From Nipponacmea schrenckii (taxonomy: Eukaryota > Mollusca > Gastropoda > Lottiidae), in assembly GCA_030562195.1 (NCBI GenBank), contig CM060202.1:5766001-5830000 (forward strand): 64,000 bases of DNA, in the 5' to 3' direction. Shown in pieces: positions 21,075 through 33,800 of this stretch. The position numbers and the translations under genes are program-made. The notes below the pieces were generated by a model. That model had not been told where the DNA came from and searched no databases. It worked only from the letters and a program-made list of their open reading frames with translations. The first letter of the stretch is position 1. Every line of letters begins with the position of its first letter.

Positions 21075-21661
21075 TTCAAACCACTCGCCCACCCAAACTT
21101 AACCACGCACTGAATGTGTTAACACCGTATAATTATTGTCAGTACGTGGCTGATCAGACAGAACAGACCCAATGCTCTCAACGACCAAAGTGGTGGGGGT
21201 CTGGCTATCTACATCAAACATGGTATTTCCTACAGTGAGGTTCCTCTGCAAACCATTGCTCCTCTGGTTAAAGGTTTTTTCTATCCTTAACATTTATCGA
21301 CCTGAGGTCAAATGCAGTCCCTAACGACTAATCAGTATATCAGTATGTTTACGATCAGTTTCCCGGGACCGACAGTATTGTGCTTGGTGATTTCAACGCC
21401 AAGCACATATTGTGGGGCTTGCTGACAACTGACATTAATGGTAAACAAGTTGCTGAGTTCATTGAGACAATGACATGGTCTGCCTAAATAGTATTAGTTA
21501 TGTTGGCACTCAAGCCCCTATTGGTTTACATCTCGATCTCACTTTAGTAAGCAGTCGGTTAGTCAAGGACTGTATGTGGAAAACAACCAGTGACCACGTT
21601 ATCATAGAGATGAGGCTGTCATGTAACATGGTGAAGGAGGAAGTAAAGTGTCAAGGCAAAT
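21075..21661 (+). mobile_element. I-clade-like LINE fragment, endonuclease region (copy A)
   Basis: Degraded plus-strand translation shows endonuclease motifs: DSIVLGDFNAKHILWG (the GDFN block) and, further on, SRLVKDCMWKTTSDHVIIEM, corresponding to the terminal D-H block. It aligns from about 21550 with 42735-42860 in copy B. It is cut at 21661 by an antisense LINE. Confidence 0.65.
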
Positions 21662-24272
21662 GATAATAGTAATAATAGTTTATTCAGTAAAGAGGCCAAC
21701 AGGCCCATAGATACAGCAATTCATTATGTAATACTAGTATAAAATATAAACAGCAATATGATCCTATAATGATTAAATATAGAATATAGAATATGATATG
21801 ATCATTATGACAGTGAAATAATTAAAATAAGCTTTTTTCATTTGATCTAATTGCCTTGTCTTATCTATGTACAAGGAAATATATCTCAATTGTGTTTCAT
21901 CAGTAGTTGAACATAGTTTGGCAAATTTAAAAAGAGTATTTGACTGTGAAAATTATTCATTTATAAAGGTATTTCTAAGTTTATCATAAGATGGACATGT
22001 TAACATAACATGAAATATATCTTCTTTTGTATAACCACATAATTGACATGATTCACTGTTAGTGAGATGGCGTTTACACATATTCGAAGCTGTAGGAAAC
22101 AAATTTAAAGGAAGTTTAGTGATATTACGTGAAGTAATATTAGCAGTGAGGTAAAACTCTTGACAGACATCATACTTAAAGAATGAATAATATTTAAGAC
22201 TTTCACTATTGTTAATGTTACAACTCCATTCCTGTATATTTATATCCAATAAGCGACGTTTTATACTGTGAAAGAAACTATCTGTATTTCCAACGTTTTG
22301 GAAGTCTCATACATTACCGAATCCAATTGAAGTTAGGATAATCCTGACCTTGGTAGCCCAGGTTACTCGGCCAACAGAATCAAGTCTACTTAACATAATA
22401 AAAACTTGTTTGGGGTTTCTATTTATAGGCATTCGAGTTAATTTAATCCAGTACTTGATACACGAAAGCATATAATATATGGAAAGCTCATGACGACCAC
22501 ATTCCCCTAAAGTTCCTGTTGTGGTGCTGGACTTGTGAATTCCAAGCACAAATTTACAATATAGAGAGTGTTCTGTTTCTATGTCATTTCTAACTTTTTT
22601 TGGCTTTGCTGCTAAATTTGGAAACTGCATTTGTCCAACATATCTTGACGAAAAGACTACACCTAAATAATTATAATAAGTAACACAGTCAAGTTTAATA
22701 TTATTATAATAAAAGTTTTCGTATGAAAGAAGAGGCCCACCATTTCTAAATACAACAACTTTCGTCTTAGAAATGTTGACTTTTAGATCGAAATGTTGAC
22801 TTTTAGATCGAATTACAGACAGAACATGTGTAAAAGATTAATCTTGCGTTGAAGATCCGGTATCTGACACAATACTTAGATCGTCAGAGTACAGAAGAAT
22901 AAGAATATCTTCAACTTCTTGGTTTGTAAATATACCTCTTATATCTGTACTACTGCGCATACAATCTATTAATTGATTAATATATAAACAAAAGAGTAAA
23001 GGACTCAATATACATCCTTGTCGTACACCCGAAAAGCAATCAAAAAAGGGAGTTAGATTTGAGCCAATCTTTACACAGGATGACACAGATCTGTACATAC
23101 TTTCAGTGCTTTAAACATTTTTCCATTTACACCTTTATTGTGCAACAAATTTAACAATTTTGATCTGTTTATGGTGTCAAAAGCCGAAGAAAAATCAACA
23201 TATAAGCTGTAAAATCGGCCTCCCCGTTTTGATATATACTTCTCAACTAAACCTTGAAGAGTAAATATTTGATCGATGGTCGAATAACCTGTACCTTGCC
23301 TGTTCCTCGTAATATTTGCCCTAGATCTCAGACCAATTGTGTAATCGTTTATTTAAAACTGCGCTATACATTTTTCCCATACAATCGAAGCGAGCTGCCC
23401 CTATAATTCTTGCAATCGACAACCGAACCCTTTTTATGCAGAGGAGAAATAAGGGCCATTGACCAACTTTGTGGGAAACAGCCTGTATTAAAAACAACAT
23501 TGTATATCTTGGTTAAAAGTGGTGCAAATAATTCAAGACATGATTTATAGTATTCAATTCCGATACCATCTGGTCCAGGAGAGGATCCAGCTTTCATTTC
23601 TATCACACATTTTCTTACCTCAGACTCTTATATAGAGCAATTTAAAATATCACATTCTGGATACGAGATATTACAATTTAATATGTTTTGTAACAAATCA
23701 TTTTGTGACGTCAAGTTCGGATTTAAGACTGAAAATGTTCCATCTAATCTTGTGGATTGATGGTATCTGGAACAGCCGACTTTGGTCGAAATTCTTTGAT
23801 AGTTTGCCAAAATTTATTGGGATCATGCAAATTGTTGCATAGAGTCGCACAAAATGATTTTTCATATTCTTCCTTCTTACTTTTACAAAGAGATTTATAT
23901 ATATTTTTACTAAAATTGTACAAAGTCAAATGATCAGTGCAATTAGAATGTCTGAATTTATTCAACAAGTCATACTTGATTTGCTTCTGATTTAAGCATT
24001 CGTCATCGAACCACAATGGTTGATTGTTCTTGGTTTTTGCAACCGAATAAAGTTTGCTGATCATTGATCTTGCACATAATTTTATATGGTTTACTAGAGT
24101 CTGAATAGCAATATCTACATCAGATTCGAGAAAATGCTCGACAGATCTGCAGATTGGTTCAAAAGTATCTAAAATAACGTTTTGAAATTGTTCACAATGT
24201 TCGGGCTTCCAAATTAGTTTGGAGTATGATTGAGTCTCCAAGTCCGTATATGAATCATTTGGCACAATATTT
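21662..24272 (-). mobile_element. Degraded LINE (CR1/Jockey-like), antisense
   Basis: Read on the minus strand: NDSYTDLETQSYSKL and NQPLWFDDECLNQKQ at 24265-23744 (connector upstream of RT), GSSPGPDGIGIEYYK and KNYRGSSL (23606-23364), FDCFSGVRQGCILSPLLFCL and LLYSDDLSIV (23098-22838; the motif C Asp pair is kept as SDD), and a C-terminal Cys cluster CQLCGYTKEDIFHVMLTC (22249-21953). Several frameshifts and stops break it. The 3' end has AATAAAC followed by ATT/ACT triplets at about 21665-21690. The 5' part is interrupted at 24272 by the 47-bp/1104-bp composite repeat. Confidence 0.88.
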
Positions 24273-24365
24273 ACGTATTTCGACTTTGGCGAAAACGTAT
24301 TGTAATTGTTCGGATTATTACGTATTTCGACTTTGGCGAAAACGTATTGTAATCGTTCGGATTAT
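24272..24365 (-). repeat. Two inverted 47-bp units
   Basis: Reverse complement of the 47-bp unit at 6563-6703, in two copies of exactly 47 bp (one base differs between them: AATTGTTCGG against AATCGTTCGG). The first unit begins inside the LINE sequence ACAATATTTAC. Confidence 0.92.
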
Positions 24366-25463
24366 TTTATTTATTTATTTTTTTTTTGTAATTCTTGGAT
24401 GAGTTTGCAGACAAACTGGTAAAAGGTGCAGAAAATTTTAAATCTACAGATGATCTTAGAATGATTTCTATTATCAAATAAAACAAAACCGGAAGTTCTA
24501 TCTCTGACAGGAAGTGAGAACCGGAAGTTCAGGTTTTTTTTTCTTTAGCAAGTTTATTTTCCCGTTCGATTTTGACCGGATTTTCAGATTTGAAAACTTC
24601 AAAGTATTTGTCAAATAACAATTATAGGTTTTATGCAATTAGGTTAAATATTTTACCCACGATTTGCAATTCAATATTCAAGGGTCATCGGCAAAAATTT
24701 CAGACCGTGATTTCTCCTTTAATATAAATGGTAAAATTTTGAAACTTTACCAGTTGATAGGCGATATGTTTATAATTTTTGAAAAAATGTGAAAAAAAAA
24801 ATTCCACTTCCGGTTTAGCCTCAAATGACGTAATTACGTAACTTCCGGTCTATAACTGCTAGGTGAAAAGTGAAAACTGTTTTATAAATAACTTGTCAAT
24901 AGTAATTGATTTGACCTAAATAATTAGGTCAAGCTGCCATATCGGCCGCCATTTTGAATTTTCGTTACAATTCTTAAATCCGAAATTCAGACACTACTGA
25001 TAGACCGATTTTGATGAAATTTAGCACATAGATACAATGGATCATTATCTACCTTTTCTTGGAGACCGATTTTCAAATTTCGTATTTTCTTTCGAATTAT
25101 TTAAATTTCGATTTTTTCAAAATTAGGTCACTTTAACGGGTACGGAAGGTGTGACCCACTTAATCTATGACCTTGAAAATTAGGTCAAATAATATTCAAT
25201 ATATTGTCTACGAGTAGATATTTTTTTAATTTGGCTTACTTAAAAAATTCAATTTAAGTGTACTTAAATACAGCAAAAATTGATAATTTTCATATTTTCA
25301 CCATTTTTAACCGTTACGGAAGGTATGACCTAATTATTTTATGACTTTGAAAACTAGGTCAAATGATATTCAATATATTGTCTAGATGTAGGTAATTGCA
25401 AATTTAGCCTACATAATATTTTAAGGCTCTCGAAATACGTTCATAATTGTAAGCAATTCTAGT
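24366..25463 (-). repeat. Inverted copy of the 1104-bp unit
   Basis: Reverse complement of the units at 3252-6562, from the T-rich junction at 24366-24390 to GCAATTCTAGT at 25463. Substitutions are few. The order relative to the 47-bp units is the same as in the first locus once inverted, so the two loci carry the same composite unit. Confidence 0.93.
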
Positions 25464-25471
25464 TTTATTTT

Positions 25472-25559
25472 TTAGTTCGATGAACGCACTGCTTTGTTTT
25501 CGAAATGTTTTTTTTTTTTTTCAGTGCGTTCATCGAACGCACTGCTTTGTTTTCGAAAT

Positions 25560-25593
<34 letters not shown>

Positions 25594-25600
25594 CGAATTC
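25472..25600. repeat. Hairpin-bearing duplicated segment with long T tracts
   Basis: The segment GAACGCACTGCTTTGTTTTC, then GAAATG and a long T run, occurs twice (from about 25478 and from 25535). Between them lies the perfect hairpin CAGTGCGTTC-ATC-GAACGCACTG (25522-25544). The T tracts are about 15 and about 36 bases and may vary in length through sequencing error. Confidence 0.8.
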
Positions 25601-26215
25601 TGGTCAGAGCGCCCAGCCAAAACTACGCATGCCACGCACATTCTGTTAACATTTCTCCCGAAAATGCCGCGAGACTAAATTTGATGAATGTATTTTGACG
25701 CCATTTTGACCTACAGGAAATGACGTAGCGCCGTCTACAGTTTTTCTTTGTTTTTCAATTTGCGGCTTTATTTTTGATCCGATTTTGATCGGTTTTTTTT
25801 AGGTAACTACATTGAATTTAGTTTTAAAAGATAGCAATTTAAGAATTATACATTTTCCAACTTTGTCGCTGACATTTTGAATTTGAATTTTTTTGCATTT
25901 TCTAACTTCTACAGTTTTATTTCGATCGATCTGAAAACTTACAGATATATAGACATTTGGATTGCGAAGTATAATTATTTTTCAAAATTACGATATCACT
26001 TCCGGTTTTGATGTTATTTGCTTTTAAAGTTGAACTTTGCACTTCCGGAATAATGAAGATATTTGAAAAATTTCTTTTGCAATTAGCTACAATTGTCTAT
26101 TGAATAATGCTAAATTAAAAAAATTCGAACCGGAAGTAACGGATCTTCCGCCATCTTGATACGACTAAATTTTGTAAAACTGAAATAAGTTCTCAGGGAT
26201 ATGTCTAATTTGCAT
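25600..26215. other. Non-coding repeat-like DNA up to an assembly gap
   Basis: No credible gene. The stretch repeatedly uses CTTCCGG/CCGGAAG words and 'GATCCGATTTTGATCGG'-type motifs, like the 1104-bp unit and the element at 34.74-35.56 kb. It probably belongs to the same broad class of non-coding repeats. It ends at the gap. Confidence 0.5.
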
Positions 26216-26715
26216 NNNNNNNNNNNNNNNNNNNNNNNNNNNNNNNNNNNNNNNNNNNNNNNNNNNNNNNNNNNNNNNNNNNNNNNNNNNNNNNNNNNNN
26301 NNNNNNNNNNNNNNNNNNNNNNNNNNNNNNNNNNNNNNNNNNNNNNNNNNNNNNNNNNNNNNNNNNNNNNNNNNNNNNNNNNNNNNNNNNNNNNNNNNNN
26401 NNNNNNNNNNNNNNNNNNNNNNNNNNNNNNNNNNNNNNNNNNNNNNNNNNNNNNNNNNNNNNNNNNNNNNNNNNNNNNNNNNNNNNNNNNNNNNNNNNNN
26501 NNNNNNNNNNNNNNNNNNNNNNNNNNNNNNNNNNNNNNNNNNNNNNNNNNNNNNNNNNNNNNNNNNNNNNNNNNNNNNNNNNNNNNNNNNNNNNNNNNNN
26601 NNNNNNNNNNNNNNNNNNNNNNNNNNNNNNNNNNNNNNNNNNNNNNNNNNNNNNNNNNNNNNNNNNNNNNNNNNNNNNNNNNNNNNNNNNNNNNNNNNNN
26701 NNNNNNNNNNNNNNN
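26216..26715. other. Assembly gap, 500 N
   Basis: Exactly 500 undetermined bases, the usual placeholder for a gap of unknown size. Flanking LINE sequence is duplicated on both sides (23953-24272 and 26832-27150), so local misassembly is possible. Confidence 1.
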
Positions 26716-26831
26716 AGTCGCATCGGTCTGAAATTTACAGGATATAGAAAGATAGGCAGCGCAATTAAAACTACATCGTCAAAATTTTTTGATCACTTCC
26801 GGTTTGGGCATGGAACTTCCGGATTGATGTC

Positions 26832-27164
26832 GAATTTATTCAACAAGTCATACTTGATTTGCTTCTGATTTAAGCATTCGTCATCGAACCACAATGGTTG
26901 ATTGTTCTTGGTTTTTGCAACCGAATAAAGTTTGCTGATCATTGATCTTGCACATAATGTTATATGGTTTACTAGAGTCTGAATAGCAATATCTACATCA
27001 GATTCGAGAAAATGCTCGACAGATCTGCAGATTGGTACAAAAGTATCTAAAATAACGTTTTGAAATTGTTCACAATGTTCGGGCTTCCAAATTAGTTTGG
27101 AGTATGATTGAGTCTCCAAGTCCGTATATGAATCATTTGGCACAATATTTACCTCTAAATTCAT
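26832..27164 (-). mobile_element. Second copy of the antisense LINE's 5' segment
   Basis: Nearly identical to 23953-24272 (only a few substitutions, e.g. one in CACATAATGTTATATGG). Here the frame continues upstream to MNLEVNIVPNDSYTDLE, which is cut off in the first copy by the 47-bp repeats. It starts at about 26832 beside the sequence CTTCCGGATTGATG. Confidence 0.9.
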
Positions 27165-27975
27165 GTTTATAAATTCCCGCCGTTTTTTACGTATGCAAAT
27201 GAATACGTCATCATTCCATATAAGGTATATGTTCTATTATGTAGAAGTCTATTCTGCAAGACTCGATTATTTAGAAGTCTATTCTGCAAGGCTCGATAAT
27301 GCAAAGTGTGTAATGTAAATTGACTAATGCAGAATTAATAATGTAAAGTGTCTAATGCATAATGCAAAGTGTAAATTGTAAGCTGCATTCGTGTGCCATA
27401 TCACGGGATTTTGGGGTATACACATACATTTTACATTTTTAAAAATCGACAATTGTACTTTGCAGCATTGACAAATGTATTTTGTAATATTAACATTGGT
27501 ATTTAAAGCTATAACACAATCGAAAATATTGGCAAAGTTTTATCTCCATATTTTTGACGTATTTTACAGTAAGTACTGCGTTAAAGTGCCGTCAGCTAAT
27601 TGTATGTTATTGTTCAGAAGCGTGGTATTACCGTTTGTCCATTTGAACTAATAATTTATTAGTATAATAGATTATATAATAGATTTTAATCTGACAGTTC
27701 AGATTGTACAGAAATGTATACCTGAATAACGGTATTCAACCTTGATCACCTCACATGACTACTCACAATTCAACTCTTCTTTACATCTTTTCTTTTGTAT
27801 GGCTTGTTGACTTGGTGAGCATTTTTCTAATCTTCGTAACAACAGCCAAACTTGACCTTAGTTATTCTACCACATAAGATTTGGATTCCGATGTGTTCAC
27901 TAGTACAATAGTTTTTAAGTGTATAGGATTATTATTGTGTGTTATACTTCTTCATATACTAAAAGAACAAATTCT
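27165..27975. other. Non-coding; short degenerate TAATGCA/AAGTGT repeats
   Basis: 27235-27390 holds decayed short direct repeats (GAAGTCTATTCTGCAAG twice, then several AATGCAAAGTGT-like words). No gene is seen up to the next LINE. Confidence 0.5.
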
Positions 27976-30213
27976 AAAAAGTACTAGAAACTATTATCAC
28001 AAAATAGAAATCAGCCAAAACCCAGCGCTGTAGATATCGACGAATTTTATAAACATTTCAGGAATCTTAATAGTGGTGACCAAATCAGTGTACACGAAGA
28101 ACAATCATTGATGGAGAATAGTAGTGATGACTGGCTGAACCCATTAAACAATCCAATATCAGAAACAGAAATATTAAAATGTATAGATAACTTAAAGACC
28201 AATAAAGCGTGGGGAAGAGACGAAATATTAAATGAATACATCACATCAACCAAAGAAATCATGATCCCAGTTTATGTGTTACTCTTCAATCTAATCTTGG
28301 ACTCTGGAACAGTTCCAAAAGAATGGGTGATAGGGATGATATGTCCTGTGTACAAGAATAAGGGAACTACCTCAGATGCAAATAACTATCGTGGTATAAC
28401 AATTTTGAGTTGCCTCTGTAAGCTTTTCACTTCGATAATTAATACCAGACTCGCATTACTTATAGAGTTAGATTCTATTATTGGCCCAGAACAAGCTGGT
28501 TTTCGTAAACACTTCTCAACTATAGATCATGTATTTACATTAAAGTGCTTAATTGATCTATACCTATCCAAAAACAAACGCTTTTACACTTGTTTTGTTG
28601 ACTATCGCCGAGCATTCGATGGAATTCCTAGACTAGAACTGTGGCAAAAGATACTAGACTGGCATAAAAGGAAAAGTTTTTAATGTTATTTATAATATTT
28701 ACAAATTTGCCAAATCTTGTGTCAAACACAATAATAGTTGTTCCGAATTATTCGATTGCTCCATAGGTATTAGACAAGGTGAAAATCTTTCACCTCTATT
28801 ATTCTCTCTGTATCTGAAGGATCTGTCAGCTTTCCTGTCAAAGTGTTACTCTGGTCTAACATTGAATGAAACAGATTATGAAAATGAAGGTGTATTCCTC
28901 AAATTGTTTATATTATTATATGCAGATGACACGATATTATTAGCAGAAACAGAATTAGAACTACAAGATGCCATCACAGGAATGTATGAATACTGTTCTA
29001 AATGGAAATTAAATATTAATATTAGTAAAACTAAGATTATCGTATTTTCCAAAGGTAAAGTACGTAAAAAACCAAAAATTCAGTATAATGATGAAATCAT
29101 AGAAGTTGTAGATGACTATCTTTATTTAGGTGTTAAATTTAATTATAATGGGTCATTTGTTAAATCAAACTCAACTCTATATAATAAAGCGTCGGCTGCT
29201 ATGTTCACATTGCTCCAGAAAGGGAAACAACTCCATCTGGATATAGACACCCAATTAAGTCTTTTTGATAGTCTAATTTCTCCTATATTATTGTATGGAT
29301 GTGAAGTATGGGGAAGTACTGACTACAGTAAATTAGAAAGATTATTCCTTAGATTTTGTAAAATTGTGTTACAGGTTAAGACCTCTACGCCTAACGTTAT
29401 GATATATGGCGAACTAGGCGTTTTCCCATTGGCAATACAGGTCAAAGTCAGAATGATTATGTTTTGGTTTAAGATGTTAACTAGCCCTGTAACTAAATTA
29501 TCAAGCACCTTTTATAAGATATTACTAAATTCGCAAAGTATTAATTTTAAATGGATAAATTATGTTAGAGATACTCTGTTTAAAACTGACCTTGCTTATA
29601 TATGGAATAAAAAGGCGGCAAATGTAAATGCAACATGCCTAAAAGAGACATTAAAACGGCGCCTCAAAGACCGGTTCATACAAGACTGGTTTAGCAAAAT
29701 AAATATCAGTAACAAATGCATAAACTATCGAATATTTAGATCTGAATTCAAATTTGAAGAATATCTTGTAGACTTGCCAGGAAAATTGAGATATGATTTA
29801 TGTAAATTTCGGTGTAGAAGCCACAGATTGCCAATTGGAAATTGAATTTTCTTTCACATTGCAAGAAATCAAAGGATTTGCACTCTCTGCCAATCTGGTG
29901 AAATTGGTGATGAATTTCATTATGTTCTCATCTGCAAATATTTTACGAAGGAAAGAAAGAAATATTTAAAGCAATTCTATTGTAAATATCCCTCCTGCTT
30001 CAAAATGAATCAACTATTTATTGACACTAAAGGCACAGAATTAGAAAATTTATCCACATTATTATTAACAAGTTCAAAGTTTAAGATTAATAATTGTATA
30101 TAGCTACATTAATGAATTATGATTGTTTACCAATGTAATGATAACATGTATTGTATTTCATATGTCTCTTATTTGAGATTACTGAATAAAGTTATTATTA
30201 TTATTATTATTAT
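27975..30213 (+). mobile_element. 5'-truncated LINE with RT (CR1/Jockey-like)
   Basis: Begins inside the polymerase (AVDIDEFYKHFRNLN at about 28030) and runs to a 3' UTR with AATAAAG followed by an ATT repeat (30185-30213). The 3' tail style matches the antisense LINE at 21.66 kb, but the RT sequence differs. It contains two long coding stretches with one break, described separately. Confidence 0.9.
28111..29845 (+). pseudogene. LINE reverse transcriptase, broken
   Basis: First part, 28111-28683: LKTNKAWGRDEILNEYI, NNYRGITILSCLCKLFTS, EQAGFRKHFSTIDHVFTL, and motif A CFVDYRRAFDGI. A stop at 28683 and a frame change separate it from the second part, where GIRQGENLSPLLFSLYLKD (motif B) can be read just before 28862, then motif C ILLYADDTILLAE, DDYLYLGVKF, and the thumb. 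After the stop near 29845 a Cys/His cluster (CTLCQSGEIGDEFHYVLIC) is still readable to about 29940. Catalytic Asp residues are intact; the break is a short indel near 28675. Confidence 0.88.
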
Positions 30214-30341
30214 TCTTCATGGTGTTTTATGTATGGTTGGGGCGGGGCTGTGTAGGTTCCAATACGCGCATACATGATTGTCTGAGTTACTTTTAAGTCG
30301 GTGGCATATCATCTGATTCCATTTTCCTTTCTTAAGTAACT

Positions 30342-30567
30342 ATTGGAAAGTTTTCAGCGATATTTCTGGAAAATGTATTGAGGTTGAATTTCGTGATTTA
30401 ACATAACCTTAAGTTATGTATTTCTTCAGCAAGAGTTCCGTACTTTTAGTACGAGTTATTTCCCTTCTTATATATACCAGTAATTCATTGCCATGTGTTT
30501 CCATGTTAAATCACGAAATTCAACCTTCTATAATTTTTTCCAGACATCTCGTTGGAAACTTTCCAAT
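30342..30567. mobile_element. Small fold-back MITE, about 226 bp
   Basis: The ends ATTGGAAAGTTTTC and GGAAACTTTCCAAT are inverted, followed inward by an imperfect stretch (TTTCTGGAAAA against TTTTTTCCAGACA) and a perfect 23-bp inverted pair at 30382-30404 and 30503-30525 (GGTTGAATTTCGTGATTTAA... and its complement). No coding capacity. It lies 3' of SLC17 copy B. Confidence 0.65.
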
Positions 30568-30893
30568 GTCACATAAAAGCCTAGCCGATACATGGTTTCT
30601 GTACAAAAATTCAATATAACATGACCATGAAAATTCTGAACTAGTCAAAAGGAAAGTAGACCACTACAATTTATCAAAATTTGCTTGACTGTCACTGCAC
30701 ACAAAATTATTATTTTAGAAACAACTTTCTGCCAATAAAATTTCTCATTATCTCAGCAATTTTGACAGAAAATGCAATTTCACGCATCAAAGTCCAAATC
30801 TAAACCAAATCATGTGTTGAGGATCTAAAACCCTTTTACAACTAATATAAATACATTAAAGGTTCTTTTTTTTAATCATAACGCATGATATGA

Positions 30894-33800
30894 CTAGGAT
30901 TTTTTCATTGGCTCTTTCAAGTATTCCGTTTCTAGTCTTCCCCATTTTTGATCTTCTGCTGATCCAAATATAGCATACACGGCGCATCCGATCAAACAAA
31001 TTACAGCATCACAATAAAACACAATTTTCCATTGCATAATACCTCCCTGAAATTAAAAGACGAGCTCTCAGTTTTTGTCAGCCGTCGCCTGATCCTCTTT
31101 TCTGTATAGTACATTAAAATAAGTTTTTCGTCGTTTTGCTCAGGTATATATCATTCAAAATTGATCTTATTGCAACTTGACAAATTACAGCTCCCAAAAT
31201 ATACTCTATTCAACACAAGCTTCGTCAAAATTGAAGAATATTGGATATTAATTAGAAATTCTGAGAGGAATTGCAAAAACAGTTATGTAATGAGAACTTT
31301 GAACTATGACACATCAAGACAAATTCAAACATTACCATGCGTTAGAAAATTTCTTTAAATAGTGTCAGTCATTAAAAAATCCCCAATCGATACGTCCTGT
31401 AATTTAATTTGAGAGCTTTTTAATCCACACCAGGAATAAAAATGAATATTCAAAACCAGACACTCTACCTTTCCAAGAATCATTCCATTAACAGACGGTC
31501 CTAAAATACTACCTATTGCTGCAACCATGAACAGGCTTCCGCCAATGAACCAACTGTATTCCGCAGACAAGTCTAAATTATTGGTCATTAATCCACTCCA
31601 AAGAAAGCCTTGGAGAAAGAACACTAATAACATACACAGTATCACTAACTGACTTTCTAATACAAAACTGGACATAAGAAATATTACAGCCTCTAATGCC
31701 AAACCTGTAGAAAATAAACAAGGCCAATGAAGTTTTATAATTCAAATTACAAAAAATAAACGAAAATATCATTACGTCCGACTTATTCTGCACACGATTG
31801 AAAAAAGGAAGAAATCAACGCCATACTGTTTTGTATGATAAAGAACTTACTAAATGATATATATAATTTCCGTAGTAAAACGGCCGAGACTTTATATTTA
31901 TTTTCTAATAAGTCAGACAGCCATCCTGCTATCAGTAAAGATATTATAGCACATATATGTGGTAGTGATGATATTATACCATTCTGTAAAACATTTTATA
32001 TACTATTAATAACATCATTGAAAAAAAGGTCGTACTGGTATTCAAGTGGGGCTACTTGCAGCATAATGTACAATTGATGACACTTCCATACAGATGTCAA
32101 CGATATCATGAAGTCGGTAAAATATTCCACAACAACCGGCAACTGACAACTGCCAATATTGAGGCAAGAACCAATCTGATTGGATAATTAACAAGTTGTA
32201 CTCACATTTACAATGTTCATATGTAAAACATTATTTAAAAGTAGTGGAAGGTCATTAATCCAAGAATGAAAAATAATAACCAAACCTAAATTTGCACACA
32301 ACAGAGACCAATACGGAAGACAAGTTATTATTTCTTTCCAGGGCAGGTTTTTATTCTGCAAATAAAAATATCTTTAGAAAAAGGCCTAAAATCAGCTTTT
32401 CGTCAATTTTCATTATTCATTTTACAAAAATTTACAAGAAGATAATTTTTTTGTTGATATTTTCCATGCAACTAAGTTTCAAGTACCAAATAACAACCTT
32501 CAGCGACATGTCTTCAAATATACTTGTTAGGAAGTTGGATTATTATGTGAATTGGTGATATTCAATACAGATCTTTTGCAAATGTACACAACTTGAAAGC
32601 ATATAAAATCCCAAGTTAGTCACTACAGGTATTGTTGGTAGAATACGTTTCAAGATCTGGAACATTTAGAAAGTCTACCTCAGTGAATGCTGGCTGAGTT
32701 GACCAAGCTTGATTGAGTTGTTTTCTGGTAATAAAATTTGTCATTTGTATTGTATCTAACGTTGAGGATATAATGAATTGAATGAGTTGCTTAAAAAACG
32801 ATTATATTGGTCTATATTGGTATATTCCAATATATTCCAATATAGACCAATATAATCGTTTTTTAAGCAATAAATATATATATATCGAACTGTCAAAAGT
32901 CTTGAGTATAGAAACATATATCAATCGTCTCATAGTTACGATAATTCGCCATTCACCTGAAGATTGTTGTAAAACATGAAAGTACTTGTGAAACATTAAA
33001 TAATGTATGCAGTATCCGGCACTATTGGACTTTTTTATTGATTGGTATATTCTGTATATATATATATATATCAATATAATCGCTTTATAAAATAACACTC
33101 TAAAAAACACAGCAATTGAAATGTAAAGTTACCTGGGAATGATCTTCTAACATTGAATAATTATTGATGTAATCAAGCTCTTCTTTGGAAATAGTTGGAT
33201 GACTTTTTGGATCTTCTGATATCAAAAACATCCAGAGGAGGGCAAAAACCAGTTCACAGCTGCCTATAATGACAGATTATAGACGGATTAATGCGCAAAT
33301 ATCATGAACAGTGCAGGGTAATTATATATAAAAAATAAAAAAAACAGCTTAGCTATAATTACACGTGTACCAAAACAAAATAAAGAAAGACGATTTAAAA
33401 AAAAATGGAGACCAATAAGCCTTTTAAATTGTTCGTATAAATTAATATCTGGTTGCATTGCAAATAGACTCAAAAGTGTTCTTGACGACTAAATACATCG
33501 CGACCTAACTGGTTTTATTCAGGGCCGATTTCTGGGTGAAAATTTAAGATTGATTTATGACATAATGAATTTGACAGAAATCGAGGATATCCCAGGACTG
33601 TTGCTCCTTATAGCATTTGATTCCATCTCATGGAGTTTCTACCATAAAATTGTTTAATTTCAAACAATATATTATTGATTGGGTAAAAATTTTATATACA
33701 AAGACAAGTTCGTGTATACTACAAAATGGGCATTAAATCTTTCATATTAGAAAGAGGTTTAGGCAAGGCGACACCCTTTCGCCTTATATTTTCATTCTAT

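Larger units (their letters stand above)
1458..21661. repeat. Segmental duplication, copy A (paired with about 34.0-42.9 kb)
   Basis: Long collinear blocks are shared with copy B: the L1-like tail, a LINE 3' relic, SLC17 exons 2-6 with flanking intron, the 34-bp minisatellite, a Pearl-like repeat and an I-clade LINE fragment. SLC17 exon 4 and its flanks (6714-6900 against 38416-38600) look identical or nearly so by eye, which suggests a recent event. Copy A is longer mainly because of three insertions (3252-6703, 9296-14077, about 15245-19413). Copy B has its own extra DNA at about 34.59-35.83 kb and a SINE near 38.95 kb. The right edge is uncertain because an antisense LINE interrupts copy A at 21662. 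Confidence 0.85.

Noticed and set aside
26201..26731. Long frames across the gap
   Set aside because: They consist of undetermined bases.
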